A stretch of DNA of 64,000 nucleotides from Luteibacter mycovicinus (GTDB lineage Bacteria; Pseudomonadota; Gammaproteobacteria; Xanthomonadales; Rhodanobacteraceae), in contig NZ_JQNL01000001.1 of NCBI RefSeq assembly GCF_000745235.1, forward strand, positions 4,272,001-4,336,000, given 5' to 3'. Position 1 is the first letter of the stretch. Every line of letters starts with the position of its first letter. Positions 45,693 through 53,947 of this stretch are shown piece after piece. The position numbers and the translations under genes were made by a program. The notes beneath the pieces are model-generated. The model ran no database searches and had not been told where the DNA came from. It saw only the letters and a list, made by a program, of their open reading frames with translations.

Positions 45693-46439
45693 ATGACCAT
45701 CGATCTCGCCGTCATCGGCGGCAGCGGCCTGTACCAGTTCGAAGGCCTCGAGAACACGCAGCGTCACAGCGTGGAGACGCCCTTCGGGCCCGCCTCCGGC
45801 GATGTCGTTACCGGCGATTTCCGCGGGAAGCGTCTGGCCTTCCTTGCACGGCATGGCGAAAGCCACACGGTGCCGCCGCACCGGGTGAATTACCGCGCCA
45901 ATCTCTGGGCACTGCATGCGCTGGGCGCTCGCCGGGTGGTCGCGGTGAATGCGGTCGGCGGCATCCGCGACGACATGGGCCCGCGTGCGCTGGTCGTGCC
46001 CGATCAGATCATCGACTACACGCACGGTCGGTACACCAGTTTCAATGATGTGGACGGAGCCGAAGTCCGCCATATCGACTTCAGCGCGCCTTATACGGAG
46101 AGCCTGCGCCAGGCGATCCTGTCGGCGGCGCGTGCCGAGGGCCTGGCGATCATCGACGGTGGCTGCCACGGGGTGACCCAGGGGCCGCGTCTGGAAACGC
46201 GTGCCGAAATCGCCCGTATGAAGCGTGACGGCTGCGATCTGGTCGGTATGACGGGTATGCCTGAGGCGGCCCTGGCACGCGAGCTCGATCTCGAATTCGC
46301 CTGTCTGGCGCTGGTGGCCAACTTCGCGGCCGGGGCCGGTGATGAGGCGGAAATCAGCATCGAGGAGATCTTCGCCCACCTCGCGGCGGCCACGGCCAAC
46401 GTGGCGCCGATCCTCGGCCGGTTGCTGTCGGAGGCCTGA
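45693..46439 (+). CDS. mtnP: S-methyl-5'-thioinosine phosphorylase (MTAP/PNP family)
   Basis: A 248-residue nucleoside phosphorylase. The family is shown by AVIGGSGLYQFEGLE, RHGESHTVPPHRVNYRAN and QGPRLETRAEIARMKRDGCD, then LVGMTGMPEAALARELDL. In Pseudomonas the orthologue next to nagZ prefers methylthioinosine, giving hypoxanthine and methylthioribose-1-phosphate. The adjacent hpt supports this preference over methylthioadenosine, although the sequence alone does not prove it. It starts 4 bases after the hpt stop. Confidence 0.9.
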   Translation: MTIDLAVIGGSGLYQFEGLENTQRHSVETPFGPASGDVVTGDFRGKRLAFLARHGESHTVPPHRVNYRANLWALHALGARRVVAVNAVGGIRDDMGPRALVVPDQIIDYTHGRYTSFNDVDGAEVRHIDFSAPYTESLRQAILSAARAEGLAIIDGGCHGVTQGPRLETRAEIARMKRDGCDLVGMTGMPEAALARELDLEFACLALVANFAAGAGDEAEISIEEIFAHLAAATANVAPILGRLLSEA

Positions 46440-46456
46440 CCCCGAAAAAATCCCAG

Positions 46457-46486
46457 TTGCGCTTTGCGCCGAAACTTGATGATACT
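46457..46486 (+). promoter_or_regulatory. Candidate promoter of the cold-shock gene
   Basis: TTGCGC (46457-46462), an 18-base spacer, then GATACT (46481-46486). Transcription would start near 46493, leaving a leader of about 85 bases before the csp ATG. Long structured leaders are usual for cold-shock genes. Confidence 0.5.
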
Positions 46487-46577
46487 TGCCACCGCCGCGG
46501 GGGCAGGCATCAGGGGATCCATGGGGAACGCCTCGCCATATCCGGGCGCTTCCAATTCCATGTATGAGGTCTCCGCA

Positions 46578-46784
46578 ATGCGTTTCGGTACCGTCAAGTG
46601 GTTTAACGACGCCAAGGGTTTCGGTTTCATCGCGCCCGAGGACGGTGGGGAGGACGTATTCGTCCACTTCTCCGCTATCAACTCCAAGGGCTTTCGCAGC
46701 CTGCAGGAAGGCCAGCGCGTGAAATTCGAAGTCACCACGGGCCCGAAGGGCGCGCAGGCTTCGGGCGTCGAAATCGCGGCTTGA
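46578..46784 (+). CDS. Cold-shock protein (CspA family)
   Basis: A 68-residue single cold-shock domain. It contains [20 protein letters not shown], with RNP1 as KGFGFI and RNP2 as VFVHFSAI. It binds single-stranded RNA and DNA and melts mRNA structure. GAGG lies 8 bases ahead of the chosen ATG. An in-frame ATG at 46560 and others upstream fall in the leader. A strong terminator follows, making it a single-gene unit. Confidence 0.95.
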   Translation: MRFGTVKWFNDAKGFGFIAPEDGGEDVFVHFSAINSKGFRSLQEGQRVKFEVTTGPKGAQASGVEIAA

Positions 46785-46805
46785 TTGTCACGGTCTGGTG
46801 TCTTG

Positions 46806-46836
46806 AAAACCCCGCGCCCTGGCGCGGGGTTTTTTT
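46806..46836 (+). terminator. Intrinsic terminator of the cold-shock gene
   Basis: AAAACCCCGCGCC, a two-base loop CT, GGCGCGGGGTTTT, then more T. It is a strong terminator 21 bases after the stop. Confidence 0.95.
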
Positions 46837-47026
46837 CGACGGGTCAGTGGGCTTTACGGAGCGGCAGAGCCGCTCCCCGAGGCCCAAAGGCGTGCACCTT
46901 CCGCGCGAAGGCATCGCGCATGCACGACAGCGCGGGCACATCGCGTGCGACGTATGGGAGACGACTGACTCCAGCGGATTGTGGAAGCGCGCATCGACGC
47001 GGCGATAGTGGTCGCAATCTATCGGC

Positions 47027-47449
47027 ATGAAAGATTCCTGCCGTGGTGCATCGCTCATCGAATCGCTCGTTGCGTTGGCCGTGTTCGCCATCGGCAGTGC
47101 GGCGACAGGCACGTGGTTCAGCACCTCCATCGAAGCTGACGCGAAGGCATCACGACTCATGGCGGCGGTGTCGGCGATTGCCGACTTTCGCGAGCGCATG
47201 CATTCGAACCCCGCCGGAGTGGGGTCAGGCCACTACCACGGCGTAACGGCTCGTCGCTCGCCTGGCTGCGGGAACGGCTGTGCGCCGGCGGAACTTGCCA
47301 TGGACGATCTGGACCGGTTCGACCGGACGTTGCACGAGCAACTGGGCCCGGCTGCGCGGCACACGCTGCATTGCATGGATCGATCGGTGTGCGTCGTGCG
47401 CATCTCATGGGACGGCCGTCCTCTGGTCGCGATGTCGTTTCAGCCATGA
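47027..47449 (+). CDS. Type IV pilus minor pilin / PilV-like protein
   Basis: A 140-residue protein with a class III prepilin leader: a short basic MKDSCR, then the cleavage Gly and GASLIESLVALAVFAIGS, including Glu at +5. The C-terminal domain has several Cys residues (CGNGC and a later pair) that may form disulfides. It belongs to the PilV family of minor pilins, which prime type IV pilus assembly. Its stop overlaps the next pilin gene (ATGA). The 190 bases upstream hold no gene, only an 8-base-stem hairpin at 46858-46876. Confidence 0.82.
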   Translation: MKDSCRGASLIESLVALAVFAIGSAATGTWFSTSIEADAKASRLMAAVSAIADFRERMHSNPAGVGSGHYHGVTARRSPGCGNGCAPAELAMDDLDRFDRTLHEQLGPAARHTLHCMDRSVCVVRISWDGRPLVAMSFQP

Positions 47450-47949
47450 AGCATCGTGGTTCCAGTCTCGTGGAGCTTCTCTGCTCTATGGCGGTCGCCG
47501 GTATCGTCGCGGGTGTGGTGGCGGTCTCACTCGGATCGGCCGGTCTGGCGTCGCGTCGGCATCTTCGCTCGATGGAGCGGAGCGATGCGGCTCGCCAGGC
47601 ATTGGCCATCCTCGCGGACGACCTTGCCGAATCGAAGGCGTGGGGCGTCTGTACCGATGCGCGCGATTGCCCGCTCATTCCGGCGGGCAGACCTTACCGT
47701 TCCTACGTCGTGCACACCGATGCGGCCGACTGGCTCGTCGGCAAAGGCCTGCGACGGTGTGTCGAAGCCTGCGATGCGTTGGTCGATGACATCGTCGGTC
47801 TCGATGTGCTCGCGGACGTACCCGATGAGAGCGGTCGGGTGCGACGCGTTCGCTTCCTGCAGTGGCATGGGAACGCGGCGCGGCTGCTCGAGGTATCGAT
47901 CCGGTTCGCCGATGGGACGCGCTTCTCTCGCGTGGTGGCCAGGCGATGA
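47446..47949 (+). CDS. Type IV pilus minor pilin / PilW-like protein
   Basis: A 167-residue protein with the prepilin motif RGSSLVELLCSMAVAGIVAG, Glu at +5, and a C-terminal domain containing four Cys in two pairs (CTDARDC, RRCVEAC). It resembles PilW or GspJ-type minor pilins but is shorter than the usual PilW of 250 or more residues. Its ATG overlaps the PilV-like stop, and its own stop overlaps the next frame by 4 bases, so the three are co-translated. Confidence 0.8.
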   Translation: MKHRGSSLVELLCSMAVAGIVAGVVAVSLGSAGLASRRHLRSMERSDAARQALAILADDLAESKAWGVCTDARDCPLIPAGRPYRSYVVHTDAADWLVGKGLRRCVEACDALVDDIVGLDVLADVPDESGRVRRVRFLQWHGNAARLLEVSIRFADGTRFSRVVARR

Positions 47950-48170
47950 GCGCCTGCCGCGGTTCGATACTCGTCTTCGTCCTCGTCATGCTGGCGGCGA
48001 TGAGTGTGCTCGGCGCGACCCTGTCGCGGCACGCCGCCTGGCGGCGGTTGGCCACGGCGGAATACCGCGACGGTCTCTGCGGCCCGCAGCCGCAACCGGC
48101 TGGCTGGCAGGATGCCGTCGCCCCATGCGAACATCGGACGAGGCGCGAAAAACGCGTGGCTGAAGACTGA
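47946..48170 (+). CDS. Truncated PilX-like minor pilin
   Basis: A 74-residue frame with a PilX-style N-terminus, RGSILVFVLVMLAAMSVLGA, which lacks the +5 Glu as PilX proteins do. The C-terminal domain is almost absent: after the helix there are only about 45 residues, ending RREKRVAED. PilX normally has 150-190 residues. The next gene starts 8 bases later, so no frameshifted remainder fits. It looks like a minimal or decayed pilin, coupled by ATGA to the PilW-like gene. Confidence 0.72.
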   Translation: MSACRGSILVFVLVMLAAMSVLGATLSRHAAWRRLATAEYRDGLCGPQPQPAGWQDAVAPCEHRTRREKRVAED

Positions 48171-48178
48171 GGGGTTTC

Positions 48179-49204
48179 ATGGATCGCAGGCGATTTCTCC
48201 AGGGGGCGACGGTCGCCTCCGGTGTGGCGTTGACCGCCAGGGGGTTGGCGGCGGACGCCAAAGCGCCGTCGGTGAAGGGCGGCGGCGTGCTGCCTCGCGT
48301 GTGTTCCACCTGGGACTTCGGCGTGGCTGCCAATCAGGCGGCGTGGAAGGTGCTGGCCGGTGGTGGCCGGGCGCTGGATGCGGTGGAGGCGGGGGCACGC
48401 GTGCCCGAAGCCGATATGCGCAACCACAGCGTCGGTCGTGCCGGTTACCCGGATCGCGATGGTAAGGTCACGCTCGATGCCAGCATCATGGACGAGAAGG
48501 GTAACTGTGGCGCGGTCGCGGCCATCGAGCACATTGCGCACCCGATATCGGTCGCGCGACGGGTCATGGAGCGGACGCCGCACGTGTTGCTGGTCGGCGA
48601 CGGCGCGTTGCAGTTCGCCCTCGAGCAGGGTTTTCCGCGCGAGGAGCTGCTGACCCCGGAATCGGACAAGGCCTGGCACGAGTGGCTCAAATCCGCGAAA
48701 TACAAGCCGGTCGCCAACAGCGAAGTCAGGAGCTACAACGCCGGTCCGGGTGGTACACCGGGCGACGCGAGCAACCATGACACGATCGGCATGCTCGCCA
48801 TCGACGCGAAGGGCAACCTGTCCGGTGCGTGCACCACGAGCGGCATGGCCTGGAAACTCCACGGTCGTGTCGGCGACAGCCCGATCATCGGCGCGGGACT
48901 CTATGTCGACAACGAGGTCGGCGGCGCCACATCGACCGGCGTCGGTGAGGAAGTGATTCGCAATGTCGGCAGCTTCCTCGTCGTCGAGTTGATGCGGCAG
49001 GGACGTTCGCCGGAGGATGCCTGCCGCGAAGCGGTCGAACGTATCCTCAGGCGCAAGCCGGAAGCGAAAGATCTCCAGGTCGGCTTTCTTGCCCTGGACA
49101 AGAAGGGCAATGTCGGTGCGTGGTCGATCCAGAAAGGTTTTTCGTACGCCGTGTGCGACGCGACAAAGCAGGATGCGCTGATTCCCGGCAAGAGCACCTA
49201 CTGA
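48179..49204 (+). CDS. N4-(beta-N-acetylglucosaminyl)-L-asparaginase (aspartylglucosaminidase), Tat-exported
   Basis: A 341-residue Ntn-hydrolase. A twin-arginine leader (DRRRFLQGATVASGVAL) directs it folded to the periplasm. The precursor self-cleaves before T202 in NHDTIGMLAID, which becomes the catalytic nucleophile. Further family blocks are STWDFG and GDSPIIGAGLYVDNEVGGAT. It splits the GlcNAc-Asn bond of glycoasparagines. The start is 8 bases after the truncated pilin and cutC begins 2 bases after its stop, so it is part of that operon. Confidence 0.93.
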   Translation: MDRRRFLQGATVASGVALTARGLAADAKAPSVKGGGVLPRVCSTWDFGVAANQAAWKVLAGGGRALDAVEAGARVPEADMRNHSVGRAGYPDRDGKVTLDASIMDEKGNCGAVAAIEHIAHPISVARRVMERTPHVLLVGDGALQFALEQGFPREELLTPESDKAWHEWLKSAKYKPVANSEVRSYNAGPGGTPGDASNHDTIGMLAIDAKGNLSGACTTSGMAWKLHGRVGDSPIIGAGLYVDNEVGGATSTGVGEEVIRNVGSFLVVELMRQGRSPEDACREAVERILRRKPEAKDLQVGFLALDKKGNVGAWSIQKGFSYAVCDATKQDALIPGKSTY

Positions 49205-49206
49205 TC

Positions 49207-49923
49207 ATGGCCTTGCTGGAAGTCGCGGCCAACTCCGTGGCCTCGGCGTTCGCCGCGCAGGAAGGCGGGGCAGGTCGTGTCGAACTGTGCGCCAGCCTCG
49301 ACGAGGGTGGAGTCACACCCTCGCACGGGACGATCACCCTCGCTCGCGAAGGCCTGACGATTCCGCTGTATGTCCTCATTCGTCCTCGCGGGGGCGACTT
49401 TCTTTATGAGAACGTCGAGATCGAAGCGATGCTCGACGACATCGAGCACTGTCGCGATCTGGGTTGCGATGGCGTCGTCGTCGGCGCGCTGACCGCCGAC
49501 GGCGAGATCGACACCGAGGCGTGTGGGATGTTTATCCGCGCCGCGGGAACGATGGGTGTGACCTTCCATCGTGCGTTCGATCTGGTGGCCGATCGCAGCG
49601 CGGCGCTGGAAGTCCTGATCGACCTTGGCTTCGAGCGGGTACTGACCTCGGGGGGCATGCCGAGTGCCGTGGCCGGAGCGGCATCGCTGGCGAGGCTCGT
49701 CGCCCAGGCAGGCGGCCGTATCGTCGTCATGCCGGGCGCCGGTGTCGAGCCAGGCAACGCCGCGGCACTGCGTGCGACCACGCGTGCGCGGGAGTTTCAC
49801 GCCTCAGCCAAGCGGCGGCTTCCTTCGGGCATGCAACTGCCGGTCGATCCACTCGGCATGGGCGCGGGTGAAACGCGCACGGACGTCGAGACCGTGCGCG
49901 CGATCGTCGCCGCGCTGGCTTGA
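49207..49923 (+). CDS. cutC: CutC family protein
   Basis: A 238-residue TIM-barrel cytoplasmic protein. It opens ALLEVAANSVASAFAAQEGG and AGRVELCASLDEGGVTPSHG. Later blocks are VLIRPRGGDFLY, VTFHRAFDLV and VLTSGGMPSA. It was named for copper homeostasis in E. coli, but a direct copper role is disputed; some related proteins are glycan-linked. Here it follows an aspartylglucosaminidase by 2 bases, so a carbohydrate-related role is possible. It is convergent with the TonB-like gene. Confidence 0.93.
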   Translation: MALLEVAANSVASAFAAQEGGAGRVELCASLDEGGVTPSHGTITLAREGLTIPLYVLIRPRGGDFLYENVEIEAMLDDIEHCRDLGCDGVVVGALTADGEIDTEACGMFIRAAGTMGVTFHRAFDLVADRSAALEVLIDLGFERVLTSGGMPSAVAGAASLARLVAQAGGRIVVMPGAGVEPGNAAALRATTRAREFHASAKRRLPSGMQLPVDPLGMGAGETRTDVETVRAIVAALA

Positions 49924-49954
49924 TGGCGGGAGAAGCGTCGACCCAGCCCGCGCG

Positions 49955-50812
49955 CTAGCCCTTCGACACGGGCGTCGTCAGCTTCAGACCCGTACCGACG
50001 AGCTGGATCTGACCGTCGGGCAGGGCGTCGGTGCCGCCACCGGCCGCGCGGTCGTCATCGGCCCACGAGACGCGATCTTTCGGGCCCGGTACATAGGCCT
50101 GCCACGTGGCGTATTCGGCGTCGGGGCTCGTGCGTTCGGTTCGGTACACGATGGGCACGCGCGTCACGTAATAGGGATCGTTGGCATGCAGCCCGGTGGT
50201 CGGAATGTGGAACGTCCAGTGTCTGGCGGCGGTCACGGAGGGGCTCGCCAGCACTTTCCGCCAGGCCTTCATGTCAGCGTCGCTGGAAACGATATTGAGG
50301 TTGACCTGTTCCGCCTCGGCATCGACCACCTTGCCGTCGCGCCCGATGCGCAGCAGGACGTAGACCGTTCCTCCCACATGACCGCGCGCTGCGACCTGTG
50401 GATAGACGGGCGGATTGCGTTCGATATAGGTGATCTGGTCCGTCGACGCGGCGTCGTAGTCACCGAAGGTGGCGCCCGAGATGCGCGCCGTGTAATCGCC
50501 GCTATCGGGCGTTTCATGTTTTGCGACGACGCGCAGCGACATGCGGGCTTTCGCCGTGACCGCCTGACCGTCACGCATGACCGGATCGAAGTGCCATTGC
50601 TGCGTCGCGTTGCTCACGAGAGCGGTGATATTGGCGGGAATTTTTTCCGCCTTATCCAGCTCGTAAGATTTCACGCTTCCATCGGGCGCGACGACGATCG
50701 TGCCGGTGAGCAGCATGCTGGCCTCGACCTGTTTGCGTACCGCGCCCGGGCCAGCGGCCAACGCCAGTCCCGTGATGGCAAGGGACGTCACACCAACGAT
50801 AAAACGCTTCAT
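49955..50812 (-). CDS. Secreted TonB-C-domain protein
   Basis: A 285-residue protein with a cleavable-looking signal peptide (KRFIVGVTSLAITGLALAAG). A TonB C-terminal-like domain lies in the middle (PPVYPQVAARGHVGGTVYVL, then LRIGRDGKVVDAEAEQVNLN). It lacks the Pro-rich spacer and probably the membrane anchor of true TonB. It may be a periplasmic binding or envelope protein rather than an energy transducer. I prefer ATG 50812, which has GGAG upstream, to the GTG three codons earlier. It stands alone on the minus strand. Confidence 0.8.
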   Translation of the reverse strand: MKRFIVGVTSLAITGLALAAGPGAVRKQVEASMLLTGTIVVAPDGSVKSYELDKAEKIPANITALVSNATQQWHFDPVMRDGQAVTAKARMSLRVVAKHETPDSGDYTARISGATFGDYDAASTDQITYIERNPPVYPQVAARGHVGGTVYVLLRIGRDGKVVDAEAEQVNLNIVSSDADMKAWRKVLASPSVTAARHWTFHIPTTGLHANDPYYVTRVPIVYRTERTSPDAEYATWQAYVPGPKDRVSWADDDRAAGGGTDALPDGQIQLVGTGLKLTTPVSKG

Positions 50813-50852
50813 GCGTATCACTCCGTGTCGGGATGTCCGCGGAGTATGCCAT

Positions 50853-51500
50853 CTACACTATGACAGGTAACAATCCGGCAGGGGTCACCGCGATGATGCG
50901 CCGACCGGGTTTTGCCGGCGTTTCGTGCAGGCCGGTCAACGTACCGAAGGCGGGGAGCATGGCCACCTCGCGATCGAAGACGAAGGCGGGCAGGCGATGT
51001 TTACGCCAGCCGTCGCGGACGACGACGCCCGGGTGCACGTGTCCCGATAGCGTATAGCCATCGACGTGCGGCTCCGGATGATGCGCGAGCACGAACGGTG
51101 GGACCAGCAGCCGGTCCGGTCGTACGTCGATACCGAGCAGACGCACGTCGAAGTGACGGTCGTGATTGCCGGCGACCAGAATGATGGCGATATCCGCGTG
51201 CGCCTGTCGCCACCGACGCACACGTTCCACCCAGACACTGCGCTCCGTGGCCGCGCCATGCACCAGATCGCCGAGCACCACGATGGTCGCGGGAGCGAAC
51301 GCGGCGATCAGGGCGTCGAGTCGTGCCAGATCGTCGGCCGTGTCGCCGCTGGGTACGGCGATGCCGGCGCGACGGAACACGGCGCCCTTACCGAAATGTA
51401 CGTCCGACACGAGCAGCATGCGTTGCGCGTGCCAGTAGGTGGCGCGTTCGCTGTGCAGGGTGAGGCGTTCACCGGCAACCTCGATCTCGTGCGTCGTCAT
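50853..51500 (-). CDS. pdeM: Ligase-associated DNA damage response endonuclease PdeM
   Basis: A 215-residue calcineurin-like metallophosphoesterase. The five metal motifs are visible: SDVHFGKG, VLGDLVHG, AGNHDRHFD, LAHHPEP and SGHVHPG. It is the last gene of the four-gene ligase-associated operon, whose members are thought to act together in repair of damaged DNA ends. Its ATG overlaps the helicase TGA (ATGA). The frame is open upstream inside the helicase gene, so the internal ATG is the true start. Confidence 0.93.
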   Translation of the reverse strand: MTTHEIEVAGERLTLHSERATYWHAQRMLLVSDVHFGKGAVFRRAGIAVPSGDTADDLARLDALIAAFAPATIVVLGDLVHGAATERSVWVERVRRWRQAHADIAIILVAGNHDRHFDVRLLGIDVRPDRLLVPPFVLAHHPEPHVDGYTLSGHVHPGVVVRDGWRKHRLPAFVFDREVAMLPAFGTLTGLHETPAKPGRRIIAVTPAGLLPVIV

Positions 51501-53947
51501 CGGTCGGCTCCCGCTTCGAGCGTCGCCAGCATGCGTTCCACCCGGCTTTTCCAGTCGTCCGCCGCGATGCCTCCACGAAGCCGCTCGACCCACAGCGGAA
51601 AGGCCAGCGGCGTGAGCCGCTTCGGTTCGTTCCACAGCAGGCGTGACCGCGCGACGCGGACGAGGCAGTGGCGCAGACGCGTGTAGTCGAGCTGCTGGTC
51701 CAGCACCTCGCGCTCCGCCTGCCAGAGCAGCGGGTGCTCCGGATCGTGGCGACGGAGCACGTCGTAAAGCAGTCCACTGGAAGCCTGTAGCTGACGCATC
51801 GTCTTGTTGTGCGCCGGGTAACCGTTGAACACCAGGCCCGCCACGCGTGCGATCTCGCGGAACTGCCGTTTCGCCAGTTCGGAAAGATTGACGCTCGAGC
51901 GAATGTCGTCGCGAAGTCCCGCCGGATGCAGCAGCATGCGCATCATTTCCGCATCGATGGCAGGCATGCGCGCGGCGGTGATCGTGAGCCCGTAGTCATT
52001 GACGGCGTAGCCATAATCGCCGGGCTGGATGCGCGCGAGCCTGAGTGCGATCACCGCCGCGAGGCCTTCATGCGCGAGGCGCCCTGCGAACGGATACACG
52101 AACAGATAGTCGCCTTCGCGCGTACGCGTGCTTTCGCAGAGCGTCTCATGAAGGTCGGGCACGCTCGAATGCTGGCGCTGGATCGAGAGCAGGGGAATCA
52201 GCGCGCGCATTTCGGCTTCCCGGCCTTGCCCCGCCAGGGTGCGTCGCAGTTCGTCCGAAAGCTCGCCCGATAGCGGCAGCCGTCCACCCATCCAGCGGGG
52301 AACGCCGCCGCGACGGTTCGGTGCGGCACGTACGTAGGCCGTCATGTCGCGGACGCGAACCAGCTCGAGGTGGCGTCCGGCAAACAGGAAGCGGTCGCCG
52401 GGACGCAGTCGCGACAGAAAACTTTCCTCCACCGTGCCAAGCCGCGCGCCTTTCATGTAGCGCACGGCGAGGCTGCCGTCGGAGGTGATCGTGCCGATCG
52501 ACAGGCGGTGCATGCGTGCGATGCGGCCGCTCTCCACGTGAAAGCGACCGTCGGTTGTCGCGAGCTTCTGGTATTCGGGATAGCTTGCGAGTGCCGAGCC
52601 GCCGGTGCGCAGGTAAGCAAGCACGGCGTCGAAGCGTTCGCGCGGCAGGGAGGCATACGCCAGCGATGAGGTGATTTCCGCATACGCCTCGTCCGCCGTG
52701 AATCCGCCGCCGAGTGCCATCGTCAGCAGATGCTGCGCGAGCACGTCGAGGCAACCGCGCATCGGGTGACGCGGTTCGAGGTGCCCCTCGGCGAGCGCGC
52801 GTCGTGCCGCGGCGATTTCAGCCAGTTCAAGCAGATGGGTGGGGACGCAGAGGATCTTCGACGGCACGCCGGGACGGTGGCCACTGCGACCGGCACGTTG
52901 CAACAACCGCGCGACGCTCTTCGGGCTGCCGATCTGGATGACGCGCTCGACGCTGGAAAAATCCACGCCGAGGTCGAGGCTGGAGGTGGCGACGACACAG
53001 CGCAGCGCGCCGATGCGCAGTTTCTCTTCGGTGGCCAGACGCAGCTTCGGATCGATCGAGCCGTGATGGAGGGCCAGCGTCTCGGGGGCTTCCGGCCAGA
53101 CGGAGGCGAGCGCCTCGTGCCAGAGCTCGGCCTGAGAGCGGGTATTGGCGAAAACGAGGCTCGTGCGCGCGTCGAGCACCGCCTTGAGTACACGCGGAAG
53201 CTGCGACAAACCGAGATGGCCTGCCCAGGGAAACCGTTCACCGCCCTCGGGCAGCGCGGTCTCGATCGACGTCTTCTTCCGGCCACCGCCGCCGATCATG
53301 ACGCCGTTACTCTCGCCGTTACCGACCAGCGCGCCCAGGGCTTCATCGAGATTGCCGAGCGTGGCCGAGAGGCCCCAGGTGCGCAGCTCGGGAAGCCAGT
53401 GGCGCAGGCGGGTCAGGCCGAGCTGGAGCAGGGTGCCGCGTTTGTTGCCGAGCAACTCATGCCATTCGTCGACGACGATGCCGCGCAGCGTGGCGAAGCG
53501 TTCGCGCGCGTCGGGATAGCTCAGCAACAGTGCCAGGCTCTCGGGTGTGGTCACCAGCAACTCGCAGGCGCCACGCCGCAGACGGGCGCGCTCGGCGCTG
53601 CCACTGTCGCCGGTGCGGCGAAGTACGCGCCAGGGCAACTCCATCGCCTCGACGGCTGCCGTGAGGTGCTGGGTGGTGTCGGTGGCCAGCGATCGCAGTG
53701 GCGTGATCCACAACAACTGCAGACCGGTTCGTGGCCGGAGCAATCCGTCGATCAGGGGGCCACCCGCCGCTGCCAGCGTCTTGCCGGTGCCGGTGGGCGC
53801 ATGCACGAGCCCGCTGCGGCCCTCCGCCCAGGCGCGCCATGCGGCGCGCTGGAACGGGGCCGGTCGCCGCTCCTGCGCGGCGAACCAGGCGACGAGGCGA
53901 GCCTCAGCCCGACGCCAGGCGGCGGAGGTCGTCGAGTTTGTCGGCAT
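51497..53947 (-). CDS. Ligase-associated DNA damage response DEXH-box helicase (Lhr-like)
   Basis: An 816-residue SF2 helicase. Motif I is HAPTGTGKTLAAAG, motif II is VVDEWHELLG, motif III is WGLSATLGNLDEAL and motif VI is LLQRAGRSGHRPG. The Lhr-type winged-helix and C-terminal domains follow. I start it at ATG 53947, inside the 3' end of the ligase gene (44-base overlap). No good ribosome binding site is seen, so it is probably translated by coupling to the ligase. It lies between the ligase and pdeM, the standard order for this repair module. Confidence 0.92.
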   Translation of the reverse strand: MPTNSTTSAAWRRAEARLVAWFAAQERRPAPFQRAAWRAWAEGRSGLVHAPTGTGKTLAAAGGPLIDGLLRPRTGLQLLWITPLRSLATDTTQHLTAAVEAMELPWRVLRRTGDSGSAERARLRRGACELLVTTPESLALLLSYPDARERFATLRGIVVDEWHELLGNKRGTLLQLGLTRLRHWLPELRTWGLSATLGNLDEALGALVGNGESNGVMIGGGGRKKTSIETALPEGGERFPWAGHLGLSQLPRVLKAVLDARTSLVFANTRSQAELWHEALASVWPEAPETLALHHGSIDPKLRLATEEKLRIGALRCVVATSSLDLGVDFSSVERVIQIGSPKSVARLLQRAGRSGHRPGVPSKILCVPTHLLELAEIAAARRALAEGHLEPRHPMRGCLDVLAQHLLTMALGGGFTADEAYAEITSSLAYASLPRERFDAVLAYLRTGGSALASYPEYQKLATTDGRFHVESGRIARMHRLSIGTITSDGSLAVRYMKGARLGTVEESFLSRLRPGDRFLFAGRHLELVRVRDMTAYVRAAPNRRGGVPRWMGGRLPLSGELSDELRRTLAGQGREAEMRALIPLLSIQRQHSSVPDLHETLCESTRTREGDYLFVYPFAGRLAHEGLAAVIALRLARIQPGDYGYAVNDYGLTITAARMPAIDAEMMRMLLHPAGLRDDIRSSVNLSELAKRQFREIARVAGLVFNGYPAHNKTMRQLQASSGLLYDVLRRHDPEHPLLWQAEREVLDQQLDYTRLRHCLVRVARSRLLWNEPKRLTPLAFPLWVERLRGGIAADDWKSRVERMLATLEAGADR

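Noticed and set aside
46837..47026. Open frames in the gap after the cold-shock gene
   Set aside because: They begin inside or before the terminator, have no ribosome binding site and low third-position GC. Only a small hairpin (46858-46876) stands out.
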